DNA of 50,369 nt from assembly GCA_022822785.1 (NCBI GenBank), contig JAJEAL010000039.1, positions 1 through 50,369 on the forward strand, given 5' to 3'. The DNA is from Candidatus Poribacteria bacterium (GTDB taxonomy: Bacteria; Poribacteria; WGA-4E; PCPOR2b). Shown here in pieces: positions 26,677-34,876 of this stretch (positions are counted from its first letter, which is position 1; each line of letters starts with the position of its first letter). Both the position numbers and the translations under genes were made by a program. The notes below the pieces were generated by a model. That model made no database searches and had not been told where the DNA came from. It saw only the letters and a program-made list of their open reading frames with translations.

Positions 26677-27537
26677 ATGGACAAGCGTGAACGTTACTTC
26701 TGGGACATCACAGGATACCTTATTGTTAGCGATGTATTGACAACCGATGAAATTGCAGCGGCCAATGAAGCGATTGACTATTATGCAGACCAAATTTATA
26801 TTGGCAAACCCAACGAAGGTGCCCGGGATTCTCAGGCACTGCGTGGCACCGAACACCGCGCCCTGCACGGTCTGCTTGAGTTAGACGAACCGTACTGTAT
26901 CCCTTTCCGTAAGATGCTCGTGCATCCACAAATCATCATGCGCCTCAATGTAATGTGTGGGAAAGGTTTCCGATTCGACCACGGCCCTTGGGTGACCGAC
27001 AGTGTAAAGGGCACTGAAGGGCTAACACTGCATGGACAAGGTGAGCCACACAGGCCCTACGTCGCTTATCACCACCAGAATAACAGGATGCACTGTGGCG
27101 GGGTAACTGTTACTTGGCAGTTGTCTGACATCAATGCCGGCGATGGTGGATTTGCCTGTGTACCCGGCAGCCACAAATCTAAATTCCCCATGCCGCACGG
27201 TGTACGAACCTGTGACGATGATATGGGCGTGGTCATTCAACCAGAGATGAAGGCAGGCGACGTGCTTTTCTTTATGGATGGTGCACAAACACACGGCACG
27301 CTCCGGTGGCAGGGCGAACATCGACGCCGATCGGTGCTCTTCAAATATGCTGACCGGACCTCCGTCCGCACAGGGGTCGCAAGAGCAATCGCACCCCCAG
27401 AAACCTATTGGGGGGAAGAGCTTGTTGAAGGCATGACAGAAGAACAACGCGCTGTTATGCATGGACCATGCTCATCGCTCCAGACTACCGCCCTGACGGT
27501 GGATAGAGATGGTACAGTACGTGTCGAGGAGGGCTAG
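26677..27537 (+). CDS. PhyH-like protein with HxQ in the metal position (second of a tandem pair)
   Basis: A 286-residue paralogue of the preceding gene. I chose the ATG at 26677 (MDKRERYFWDITGYL; GGAG nine bases upstream) because it aligns with the paralogue's start; upstream in-frame starts overlap the previous gene and add a non-conserved leader. The shared stretches are MCGKGFR, DHGP, GTEG, LHGxGEP, YHxQN, VTVxWQL, GDGGFA, VPGSHKS, MKAGDVLFF and THGTL. The metal motif is H132-H-Q134, again without an acidic residue; distal His206 and HRRRSVLFKY follow. There is no clear promoter between the two genes, so they are probably co-transcribed. Confidence 0.85.
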   Translation: MDKRERYFWDITGYLIVSDVLTTDEIAAANEAIDYYADQIYIGKPNEGARDSQALRGTEHRALHGLLELDEPYCIPFRKMLVHPQIIMRLNVMCGKGFRFDHGPWVTDSVKGTEGLTLHGQGEPHRPYVAYHHQNNRMHCGGVTVTWQLSDINAGDGGFACVPGSHKSKFPMPHGVRTCDDDMGVVIQPEMKAGDVLFFMDGAQTHGTLRWQGEHRRRSVLFKYADRTSVRTGVARAIAPPETYWGEELVEGMTEEQRAVMHGPCSSLQTTALTVDRDGTVRVEEG

Positions 27538-27613
27538 ATGTTGTCGAACTAGAAATCCCTTTGCCTTAGCGCGGTAATCTTCCGGTTGAGTGCCGTTTTA
27601 ACAAAAACCCCTT

Positions 27614-27760
27614 TAGGTCTAAGTCCCAAGCATTTAGACTTAAGGTTTTGCAGAGCTGTACAGCTCTGCAAAACTCTAAGATACAGATTGCTTTACCACA
27701 TCTATGTAAACATGGCTAATACAGCGTGTAAGAATCCCAAGTCTTTACGCTTGGGAGTAT
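27614..27760. mobile_element. Small palindromic element resembling a non-autonomous IS200/IS605-type or MITE remnant
   Basis: The gap 27538-27957 contains no convincing gene but a structured 145-base unit. The left part (27622-27641) and the right part (27739-27758) are inverted copies of each other, matching at 16 of 20 positions (CTTGGGA core). Each end folds on its own: TAGGTCTAA/TTAGACTTA on the left with one G-T pair, and TCCCAAG/CTTGGGA (27735-27756) on the right. In the middle is a perfect 30-bp palindrome (27645-27674; GTTTTGCAGAGCTGT and its complement). The right end, AATCCCAAG...CTTGGGAGTATGTCAA, resembles right ends of IS200/IS605 elements I have seen. No transposase is present. 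Confidence 0.5.
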
Positions 27761-27960
27761 GTCAACAGTTTAGAACACAGGAGAAGATTGCTATCATTGA
27801 AGACAGATAGTGGAGTAGGTGAAATACCTGTTTTTGAAACGATTTTTCCTAGTTGAACGTATTATCTTCTTGAAGACGTTTTGTGCTACGGCGTAGTGTC
27901 AAATGGCACTAGCGGCTTACAAAAGTTGACCGAACATCGGTTTAACGCTAGGAGAGAATG

Positions 27961-28242
27961 ATGTCTTTGACGCAGGCAACACTATCTTGCTATGGCGCAG
28001 TCAATCCTTTAGCAGGTCTTTCATCAACAGCTCTGCGTTTGTATGGTGCGCTAGAGGTTTTTAGGGATACCTACCAATCCCCAATGAAAGATGGCTGGTT
28101 CCGGGCACCTCGGTTGGATAAACGGCTTCAACAGATTAATTTATCCAAGTGGGAAATTCAGAAAGGGTTTACGGAACTGGCTGATGCCGGATTGTTAAAG
28201 ATGCGGACTGAACGTAACACCCGGTGGTTTCAACTTAAATGA
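27961..28242 (+). CDS. Small winged-helix-like protein overlapping maf
   Basis: A 93-residue protein (a second ATG at 27958 would add one Met); GGAGAGA lies about six bases upstream. The C-terminal half has helix-turn-helix/wing spacing: LDKRLQQINLSKWEIQKGFTELADAGLLKMR followed by TRWFQL, i.e. a recognition-helix-like segment, LxxAGLL and a beta wing (quoted in two overlapping blocks of known pattern; no single run is diagnostic). The stop codon overlaps the maf start (ATGA), so translation is probably coupled. I do not recognise a named family. It could be a small regulator. Confidence 0.65.
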   Translation: MSLTQATLSCYGAVNPLAGLSSTALRLYGALEVFRDTYQSPMKDGWFRAPRLDKRLQQINLSKWEIQKGFTELADAGLLKMRTERNTRWFQLK

Positions 28243-28850
28243 TTGAAAGCCCCCAGCTGTACAAAAACCTGCCCAATATTATCCTTGCCTCAAAATCGCC
28301 ACGCCGCGCCGATTTGCTCAGGCAGATTGATCTCCCTTTTCAGGTACATCCCAGTGGAGTGGAAGAACCCAAGATTATACATGTAGATCCGGTGGCTGCT
28401 GTGCAAGAACTTGCGCTTACAAAGGCGAGAGCGGTTGCTGCCAAGTTCGACGTAGGGCTCGTTCTCGGTGCAGATACCGTTGTCGTTATTGATGGGGAGC
28501 CAATTGGTAAGCCGGAGAACAATGCACACGCTATCGAGATTTTAACGCGACTCAGCGGAAATCGGCATGAAGTAATCACCGGTGTTGCCTTAATTGATAT
28601 CGAACGCAAAAACGAAGTGGTGTGGACGGAAAAAACAACAGTCTATTTCAGGGGATTGCATCAATCGGAGATTTTGGCGTATGTCCGCAGCGGCGAACCA
28701 TTGGATAAAGCGGGGGCTTACGGGATACAAGGAAGAGCGGGGGCTTTCGTCGATCGAATCGAGGGGTGCTACTTTAACGTAGTAGGACTTCCGTTAGCGA
28801 GCTTGACTGCACAGCTCTGGAAGCAGCTTGAGATTGATTCAAAAGAGTAA
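28239..28850 (+). CDS. maf: Maf family nucleotide pyrophosphatase
   Basis: A 203-residue Maf/HAM1-like protein. The signature is ILASKSPRRADLLRQ at 15-29, followed by ELALTKARAVAA (the ELA.KA motif), GADTVVVIDGEPIGKPEN, LSGNRHEVITGVAL and the C-terminal DKAGAYGIQGRAGAFVDRIEGCYFNVVGLPL (in adjacent blocks). The enzyme hydrolyses dTTP/UTP or modified pyrimidine triphosphates (YhdE-type), preventing incorporation of non-standard nucleotides, and has been linked to septum formation. It overlaps the upstream small gene by four bases, and tsaB follows after 126 bases. Confidence 0.95.
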   Translation: MIESPQLYKNLPNIILASKSPRRADLLRQIDLPFQVHPSGVEEPKIIHVDPVAAVQELALTKARAVAAKFDVGLVLGADTVVVIDGEPIGKPENNAHAIEILTRLSGNRHEVITGVALIDIERKNEVVWTEKTTVYFRGLHQSEILAYVRSGEPLDKAGAYGIQGRAGAFVDRIEGCYFNVVGLPLASLTAQLWKQLEIDSKE

Positions 28851-28877
28851 TCAAAGAATCAATCTAATAAAAAAATC

Positions 28878-28902
28878 AGCGAGCGCCATACTGGTGTTCG
28901 CT
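28878..28902. terminator. Hairpin after maf
   Basis: Ten-base arms (AGCGAGCGCC / GGTGTTCGCT, with two G-T pairs) around ATACT. Seven A lie just before it, so it would act as an intrinsic terminator for minus-strand transcription more than for maf; there is no T tract on the plus strand. Confidence 0.4.
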
Positions 28903-28976
28903 AGAATCTTGCGTAAACAAGTAATGAATCGAAAAGACAATTCCAATCCTCAGAAGGAACATAACGGGCTCCCAAT

Positions 28977-29639
28977 ATGAAAATCCTTGGCGTTGATACG
29001 TCAACCCCCATCGGCAGCGTCGGTTTAATTGATGGAGAACGTTTCATTGCTGAGCATACCCTTAGTATTGTCAAAGCGCATTCCTCTAGGCTCATGCCTG
29101 CTATTGATCAGATCTTGAAGTGGGCAGATCTCACTATACACGACCTCGACGCGTGTGCTGTTGGGATAGGTCCGGGGTCATTTACGGGCATCCGAATTGG
29201 GGTGGGCACTATCAAATCGTTCTGCTATGCCCTTAAGAAACCGATTATTGGCGTCTCAACGCTAGAGGCGATCGCATATAACCTCCGCTACACAGATGGC
29301 TTAGTCTGCCCAATCCTCGACGCGCGGAAAGATGAAGTGTACGGTGCGGTCTTTCATGGAGGGCAAAATCTTCTGCGAAAGTCTGATGACCTTTGTGTGC
29401 CGATTGAGTCTCTTTTGGACCAAATTGATGACGATGTAATCTTTGTTGGAGACGGTTTGCAGCGGTATGCCCCGGTTGTTATAGAGCGATTCGGTGATGA
29501 TGTTCCCCTCGCCGATCCAATCTTCAATGTGCCGCGCGGAGCGAGTATTGCAAGAATTGGGCGTGCCCAATTGCTCAATGGACAATCGGATGATTATTTT
29601 TCACTAACGCCGAATTATGTTCGCGACAGCGTTACGTAG
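28977..29639 (+). CDS. tsaB: TsaB, tRNA threonylcarbamoyladenosine biosynthesis protein
   Basis: A 220-residue ASKHA-fold protein with the TsaB start MKILGVDTSTPIGSVGLI, the helix AHSSRLMPAIDQIL, and the highly characteristic AVGIGPGSFTGIRIGVGTIKS near 62-80 (split here to stay short: GIGPGSFTGIRIG). PILDARKDEVYGAVF continues the family pattern. TsaB partners with TsaD and TsaE to place t6A at position 37 of ANN-decoding tRNAs. It is essential in most bacteria. tsaD and tsaE are not in the window. The ribosome binding site is weak. Confidence 0.93.
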   Translation: MKILGVDTSTPIGSVGLIDGERFIAEHTLSIVKAHSSRLMPAIDQILKWADLTIHDLDACAVGIGPGSFTGIRIGVGTIKSFCYALKKPIIGVSTLEAIAYNLRYTDGLVCPILDARKDEVYGAVFHGGQNLLRKSDDLCVPIESLLDQIDDDVIFVGDGLQRYAPVVIERFGDDVPLADPIFNVPRGASIARIGRAQLLNGQSDDYFSLTPNYVRDSVT

Positions 29640-29735
29640 CTTGTGCTGTGCGTTGTGTCATACTACCTGAACTACGCATGCTCGTTCCCGATTTCTTGTC
29701 GCGTTCAAAGTGTCGTAATGGTTTATTAATTGAAT

Positions 29736-30704
29736 ATGCCCCAAGTCAGATTCTTTACTTTTCTATCCCCAGAGATAACACCACTCCTTACTCAATATGC
29801 CCCGCCGGGTTTTGAGGTTAGCATACACACGGGCAATCTACCAGATGAGGAGAAAATCCCCCTCGTACGGGAGGCGGACTTTCTGATTCTTTTCCCCGCT
29901 CAAATCTCAGAACGGGTCCTCCGATCTGCTCGGTGCCTCAAGCTCATTCAACTGGTCGCCGCCGGTTATGATAGCTTGGATGTGAGCCTGTGCCAAGAAC
30001 TTGGCATTCCTGTTGCCAACAATGGAGGGGCGAATTCCATTGATGTCGCAGAGCATACTATCAGCCTCATACTAGGCTTTTATCGCCGTCTGATAGAGTT
30101 AGATCGGAATGTTCGGACTGACCGATGGCGTGATATTGACACCGGATTGTCAACATACACCATCAACGGAAAGACGGTTGGAATTGTAGGCCTTGGAAAC
30201 ATCGGAAGGCGTGTTGCTCATCTATTGCGTGCATTTGGGGCGCGCATCCTCTACTATGATCAGTATCCACCTGCATCGAACATAGAGTCAGAGCTTGGCG
30301 TAACTCGCATGGCATTGGAAGACCTGCTTCGAGAGTCAGACATTGTGACGGTGCATCTGCCCCTTACGGGCGAAACCCGTGGCATTATTGGCAGCCATGA
30401 ACTTTCTCTGATGAAGTCCACAGCTGTACTTGTCAATACGTGTCGGGGCCCCATCGTAGACGAAATTGCGTTGACAGAGGTGCTGCGTGAAGGACGTCTC
30501 CTCGGAGCGGCCCTTGATGTGCTAGCGCAAGAACCAACGGCCCCGGACAATCCTCTTCTGAAGCTGAACAATGTGCTACTCACGCCGCATGTCGCCGGCG
30601 TAACATACGATACATGGACGCGAAGAGGGGAATTTGTGTTCCAAAATCTTCAGCGGGTATGGGAAGGAGAGCCGCCGCTGGCAGTCGTGCAGGAGAGCCA
30701 ATAA
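29736..30704 (+). CDS. D-isomer-specific 2-hydroxyacid dehydrogenase family protein
   Basis: About 322 residues from the ATG at 29736 (a TTG two codons earlier is possible). The NAD-binding motif VGIVGLGNIGRRVA sits near 148-161; the catalytic triad is visible as Arg in NTCRGPIVDE, Glu in LAQEPTAPDN and His in LTPHVAGVT. QLVAAGYDSLDVSLCQELG and NNGGANSIDVAEHTISLIL give the substrate-domain signatures. The family reduces 2-keto acids (glyoxylate, hydroxypyruvate, phosphoglycerate). At this length it is not SerA (no ACT domain). No clear Shine-Dalgarno was seen. Confidence 0.92.
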   Translation: MPQVRFFTFLSPEITPLLTQYAPPGFEVSIHTGNLPDEEKIPLVREADFLILFPAQISERVLRSARCLKLIQLVAAGYDSLDVSLCQELGIPVANNGGANSIDVAEHTISLILGFYRRLIELDRNVRTDRWRDIDTGLSTYTINGKTVGIVGLGNIGRRVAHLLRAFGARILYYDQYPPASNIESELGVTRMALEDLLRESDIVTVHLPLTGETRGIIGSHELSLMKSTAVLVNTCRGPIVDEIALTEVLREGRLLGAALDVLAQEPTAPDNPLLKLNNVLLTPHVAGVTYDTWTRRGEFVFQNLQRVWEGEPPLAVVQESQ

Positions 30705-30806
30705 TACCAAGCGAAGCCTACAACGTTTTCTTAGCATTATCAGAGCGTTAGCAGCTATCAGTCGGGGCAGCGTCGAAAAGACACAAAACCGTTATCAGGA
30801 GTTGAC

Positions 30807-32198
30807 ATGAGTCGAGAAAATCCATATTTACAAATAGATCAACAGATGGTTGGTGACATTTATACAGCGCGGGAGGTGATGGATAATCTTACCGTGTTGT
30901 GCGACGACTTCGGATCGCGATTCGCAGGTACGCCGGAGGAGCGTGAGGCCGCAGATTTCATTTGCGAGACTTTGAACTGTTACGGTCTCAAAGACGCTCG
31001 ACTGGAGTCCTATTCCTACGCGGGGTGGTCACGAGGTCCGGCAACGTTGGAGATTATCGAGCCCATTCAGAGGTCCCTTCACTGCATCTCACTCCCCTAC
31101 TGTCCTGCTGACAAGACTACGGCGGAATTAATCTCTGTTGGCTATGGTAGTCCTGCAGAATACGAGGACTTAGGTAATAAAATGAAGGGCAGAATTGTAA
31201 TGGCGGGCAGCGCATCTCCCCCTGATCTGGGCCGATGGGTGCATCGCAAGGAGAAATATGAACGCTCCGTCTTGGGCGGTGCCGGCGCCTTTATTTTTAT
31301 CAGCGAAAGCCCCGGCGTTGGCCCCGAAACGGGGAGTCTGCAAAACGACCAACCTGCCCCGATTCCGGGCATCTCGATATGCAAAGAGGATGGTGAATTT
31401 CTGACGCGGCTGATGGAGCGGAAAGGCACAGTTAAACTGCGTCTTCACACGACCGACCTCAATGAGCCCCGAACTTCGTGGAACGTCGTCGCCGATCTAC
31501 CGGGAAAGGAAAATCCTGATGAGATGGTAATCCTGGGCTGTCATTACGACGGTCACGACATCTCGCAGGGAGCCGTTGATCCGGCGTCGGGTATGGTACT
31601 CGTCATCGAAGCTGCACGAGTGCTTGCTTTGTATGCCGGTGAACAACTCAAGCGAACGGTTCGATTTGTCGGTTTCGGTACCGAGGAGATTGGGTTAACC
31701 GGCGCATTTCGCTACGCGGACGCCCATGAAGGTGAACTAGATAACATCCGTTTTGTGTATAATCTTGACGCAGCGGGCGGTTCGAGCCGAAAAGGTGTGG
31801 TGCTGCATCGCTGGCAAGACTTAGCGCCGTTTTTTCAAAATGCTGCAAAAGAGCTTGCAGCTGACGTTCCTGTCGGTCAACATATGCATCCCTATTCCGA
31901 TCACTTTCCATTTGTCCTAAAAGGCGTTCCAACGGGCCACATGGGTGACCCCGAAGCTCCACCTTCAGGCAGAGGTTTTGGCCATACGGCGTATGATACA
32001 CTGGACAAAGTGGAGTTGGAAAATCTGCGAAAAGGGAGTGCGGTAGCGGCGCGGCTGGCATTGCGAATTGCCAACGCCGATAACTTTCCCGCCGAACGCC
32101 GGAATGCTGAGGCCGTTCAGACGCTCCTCGACACAGATCCGGGCTTGGAAGGATACCGCGTGTCGCTGGAGTTGAGGAGGGGGCATCAAACCTCGTAG
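30807..32198 (+). CDS. M28 family metallopeptidase
   Basis: A 463-residue zinc aminopeptidase-like protein with AGGAG six bases upstream. N-terminal VLCDDFGSRFAGTPEEREAA (family start), a PA-like insert domain at about 110-215 (VGYGSPAEYEDLG, GAGAFIFISES), and the M28 catalytic core with H in LGCHYDGHD, Asp in VDPASGM, the GTEEIGLTGAF Glu pair, Asp in NLDAAGG and the last His in GFGHTAYDTLD. All five metal-ligand positions are therefore present. No signal peptide is seen, so cytoplasmic. It may release N-terminal residues from small peptides. It has its own leader after a 102-bp gap. Confidence 0.92.
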   Translation: MSRENPYLQIDQQMVGDIYTAREVMDNLTVLCDDFGSRFAGTPEEREAADFICETLNCYGLKDARLESYSYAGWSRGPATLEIIEPIQRSLHCISLPYCPADKTTAELISVGYGSPAEYEDLGNKMKGRIVMAGSASPPDLGRWVHRKEKYERSVLGGAGAFIFISESPGVGPETGSLQNDQPAPIPGISICKEDGEFLTRLMERKGTVKLRLHTTDLNEPRTSWNVVADLPGKENPDEMVILGCHYDGHDISQGAVDPASGMVLVIEAARVLALYAGEQLKRTVRFVGFGTEEIGLTGAFRYADAHEGELDNIRFVYNLDAAGGSSRKGVVLHRWQDLAPFFQNAAKELAADVPVGQHMHPYSDHFPFVLKGVPTGHMGDPEAPPSGRGFGHTAYDTLDKVELENLRKGSAVAARLALRIANADNFPAERRNAEAVQTLLDTDPGLEGYRVSLELRRGHQTS

Positions 32199-32333
32199 AG
32201 AAAAATGGATTCCCCTGTGCCTTCCTACTTCTAATCAGATTTTTTTGAGAACGAGGAATGGCAGGAGCTAGACGTCGAGACTCAACCTACCTCCGCGGAT
32301 TGATCTGACGTCCTCAGACCATGCTGAAACTAT

Positions 32334-33539
32334 CTACGTCCGGTAGTCCGCATTGATGCTAATATAATCGTAGGAATAATCGCACGTCCACATGGTAACG
32401 GTGTCATCGCCGGCATTCAGATTGACGGTAATCGTTACGGTATCCTTGGAAAAGAGTTCCGTGGCTTTCTCCTCGTCAAATCCTGCGTCCATCCCATCCT
32501 TAACAAGCTGGTAGCCGCTGAGCCAGACATCCACCTGATACGGGTCAAATTCCGCTCCCGACTTCCCGACCGCCATCATGATACGTCCCCAATTTGCATC
32601 CGCTCCAAAAACGGCCGTCTTCACGAGAGGCGACTCCGCGATTGCCCGGGCTGCCATCTCCCCTTCCACTTCGTCCTTTGCGCCGTTGACGACTACTTCG
32701 ACCAATTTCGTTGCACCCTCTCCATCTCGCGCAATCTTTTTTGCTAATTCAATACACGCAAAGTCCAATCCTTCACGGAATGCCTCGTAATCCTCGTCGG
32801 TTGTTGCCGTGATTTCCGGGTTTTCGGCGGTGCCCGTTGCCATGATTAGCACCGTATCGTTTGTACTACTGTCTGTATCCACCGTCATGCGATTGAAAGA
32901 CTTCACGGTGGATTCGCGTAACGCCTGTTGTAGCGGTTCACTAGCGATATTCACATCTGTTGCTAGGAAGGCGAGCATCGTCGCAAGATTGGGAGCAATC
33001 ATCCCTGCCCCTTTAGTCATGCCACCAATCCGAGCGGTTTTCCCCCCAATTTCGAACTCTACGGCAATCTCTTTTGGAACGGTATCCGTGGTCATGATCG
33101 CGAGGGCGGCGTCATGTCCACCATCTGGGTCCAAAGCTGGCGCAGCGAGACGGATGCCGTTACTGATTTTGTCCATCGGCAACTGTTGCCCAATAACCCC
33201 TGTCGAAGCTACCAATACGAGACTTGGATCGATACCGAGTGCTGCCCCTACCAATGAGGCCATCTGTCGTGCGTTCTTCATGCCGAGCTCACCCGTACAT
33301 GCGTTAGCGTTCTTGCTATTAACGACAATCGCTTGAGCCACGTTATCACTGAGGTTTTCCCGGCACACCAAAACAACCGGGGCACACACACGATTTTTCG
33401 TGAAGACACCCGCCGCCACCGCTGGCGCGTCCGCTGCTATCAAGCCAACATCCTTGTCGTTCTCCGGTTTCAGTCCTGCATGGACGCCGGTCGCTCTCAA
33501 CCCCGGTACTGCCGTTATGCCGCCATCAATCTGTTTCAT
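32334..33539 (-). CDS. argJ: ArgJ, bifunctional glutamate N-acetyltransferase / ornithine acetyltransferase
   Basis: A 401-residue protein from the ATG at 33539 (GGAG seven bases upstream; the GTG just before it is less likely). The autoproteolysis site is conserved: MTKGAGMIAPNLATMLAF, with Thr187 as the nucleophile that becomes the N-terminus of the beta chain. AVVNSKNANACTGELG-like and STGVIGQQLPMDKI signatures are also present. It transfers acetyl from N-acetylornithine to glutamate in cyclic arginine synthesis. The C-terminus (TCDYSYDYISINADYRT) matches the family end. argB, argC and argD are not adjacent. A perfect consensus promoter is at 33609-33637. Confidence 0.96.
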   Translation of the reverse strand: MKQIDGGITAVPGLRATGVHAGLKPENDKDVGLIAADAPAVAAGVFTKNRVCAPVVLVCRENLSDNVAQAIVVNSKNANACTGELGMKNARQMASLVGAALGIDPSLVLVASTGVIGQQLPMDKISNGIRLAAPALDPDGGHDAALAIMTTDTVPKEIAVEFEIGGKTARIGGMTKGAGMIAPNLATMLAFLATDVNIASEPLQQALRESTVKSFNRMTVDTDSSTNDTVLIMATGTAENPEITATTDEDYEAFREGLDFACIELAKKIARDGEGATKLVEVVVNGAKDEVEGEMAARAIAESPLVKTAVFGADANWGRIMMAVGKSGAEFDPYQVDVWLSGYQLVKDGMDAGFDEEKATELFSKDTVTITVNLNAGDDTVTMWTCDYSYDYISINADYRT

Positions 33540-33608
33540 CACCGTTCTCCGTTGGATAAAAATTCGATTTCCTTTTCTGCTTTTATCATAGTCCGAATGA
33601 GTGCATCA

Positions 33609-33637
33609 ATTATAGCGAGTCAGATGGAAATTGTCAA
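33609..33637 (-). promoter_or_regulatory. Perfect consensus promoter for argJ
   Basis: On the minus strand TTGACA and TATAAT are separated by exactly 17 bases (plus positions 33632-33637 and 33609-33614). The predicted leader is about 65 bases. I saw no ARG-box-like operator over it. Confidence 0.8.
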
Positions 33638-33702
33638 TTATCAATTCGTGGCGGTCCGTATGAACCCAAAATGGAGCGACCGGTCAAAAGTCCTATTTTC
33701 GA

Positions 33703-33731
33703 TTGTTCATGGAGGGCTTTGATGGTATAAT
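33703..33731 (+). promoter_or_regulatory. Possible promoter for the IolB-like gene
   Basis: TATAAT at 33726-33731 is perfect and is preceded 17 bases earlier by TTGTTC (33703-33708), which matches the -35 box at three positions. The gene at 33835 lies about 100 bases downstream. It is divergent from the argJ promoter. Confidence 0.5.
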
Positions 33732-33834
33732 GCGATTGTATATGTGAACCACCAATCAAGTCTGCCGAATTGCAGGCATTAGGGACAGATGGTGCCACTC
33801 AGCTTGAGTCCTTGACTATCTGGGCAAATTAGCG

Positions 33835-34467
33835 ATGAATCTATATAAAAAATACAAACCGGAGAAAGGATATACTCGAATTATTGAGACCGACGAGATG
33901 GGGGTAACGGGACTTAGTTTCGCTATCCTCAATCTGGATATCGGTGAATCTTTCTTTGAAGACACCGGAGACAACGAGGTTATACTGGTTGTATTAGGTG
34001 GGCAATGTGAATTACTTGTCGGGCATAACGGAAATAAAGCCCACGGACTCATCGGTGAACGTACTAGTGTCTTTGGCGGTGAGGCGTATCGTGCATCTAT
34101 CCCTTTTCGGACAACATACGAAATCCTTGCACACGATGAGCCGGTCGAGGTCGCAGTTTGCAAAGCGCCTTCCTTTCTTGAAACAGCAGCAGTCATCCTC
34201 GAACCGGGAGACAATTTCAGCCGTGATGAACATGCGCTGATGGTTGACGAAACACCTGTTCACTCGATCTCTGGCGAAGCAATTTGTTTCTACCGTCTCA
34301 CACCCATGGAAGGATACGCCTCCCAACGCATTCATAGTGAGGTGGATGCGTTTGAGCAAACCGTGGCCCTCCATGACAATAGCGTACTTGCGCTGCCCAA
34401 AGGCTACCGTGCCGAGCTTGTCGAATCGAAGTTTCGATTGTACTGTCTTTGGATTTGCGTTTCCTGA
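33835..34467 (+). CDS. Shortened IolB/KduI-family (5-deoxyglucuronate isomerase-like) protein
   Basis: A 210-residue protein with the IolB N-terminal half: ILNLDIGESFFEDTGDNEVILVV, IGERTSVFGGEAYRASIP and EVAVCKAPS are close to the family pattern. The second half matches only in part (TPMEGYASQRIHSEV, VALHDNSVLALPKGY, LYCLWICV). IolB is normally about 270 residues; here the segment that usually supplies the HxH metal ligands of the second cupin appears missing, and the C-terminus stops right after the YYLW-like motif. It may be a divergent family member or a decaying gene. IolB acts in myo-inositol breakdown; no other iol cluster is adjacent. A PhyH pseudogene follows. Confidence 0.65.
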   Translation: MNLYKKYKPEKGYTRIIETDEMGVTGLSFAILNLDIGESFFEDTGDNEVILVVLGGQCELLVGHNGNKAHGLIGERTSVFGGEAYRASIPFRTTYEILAHDEPVEVAVCKAPSFLETAAVILEPGDNFSRDEHALMVDETPVHSISGEAICFYRLTPMEGYASQRIHSEVDAFEQTVALHDNSVLALPKGYRAELVESKFRLYCLWICVS

Positions 34468-34511
34468 TAGAGAAATAGATACTGCAATTTGTCAGAGGAG
34501 GCAAAACGATT

Positions 34512-34766
34512 ATGGAGATTACCACAGTACAGGTGAACCATTTTCACGTACACGGCTTCTTCTTTATATCTAATCCTTTTGGCGAGGAACGAATGCGCGA
34601 GATTGAGCGAATCGCTGTGGAAAATGAGGGAAAGTGGGCGAGCACAGATTGACCCAATGGACTGAACAAGCTTGCCTGTCAATTTCTTACGGTGGGGGAG
34701 CCAATCCTTCAGGTAGTGGAACAACCGCAGCTCGTCGAGGCTGCTAAACGTTTACTGAATTGTGAG
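34512..34766 (+). pseudogene. PhyH-family pseudogene with an in-frame TGA
   Basis: A good Shine-Dalgarno (GAGGAGG) precedes an ATG that encodes MEITTVQVNHFHVHGFFFIS..., a typical PhyH start (NPFGEERMREIERIAVE follows). The frame meets a TGA at 34650-34652 after 46 codons; beyond it the same frame continues PNGLNKLACQFLTVGEP and EQPQLVEAAKRLLNCE, still PhyH-like, then similarity fades and no catalytic core follows. So the gene has one nonsense codon and has lost its 3' two-thirds. A TGG to TGA change would explain the stop (inference). Confidence 0.75.
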
Positions 34767-34876
34767 AGGTATCGGACTGCTGGGACTTTGTTGTTACCTG
34801 ATCACCCTAGAACTCCAATACCTCATTGTTTTTCCGCCACATATATCCTTTGCGCTTTTGTGTCTTGGTAGTTCAA

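Noticed and set aside
27645-27674. Perfect palindrome as an intrinsic terminator
   Set aside because: It has no loop and no T tract; a full palindrome is more like a recombination or protein-binding site within a small element.
34650-34652. TGA as a selenocysteine or reassigned codon
   Set aside because: No selenocysteine hairpin was recognised, TGA ends other genes here, and the frame has lost its catalytic part, so a nonsense codon in a pseudogene is simpler.
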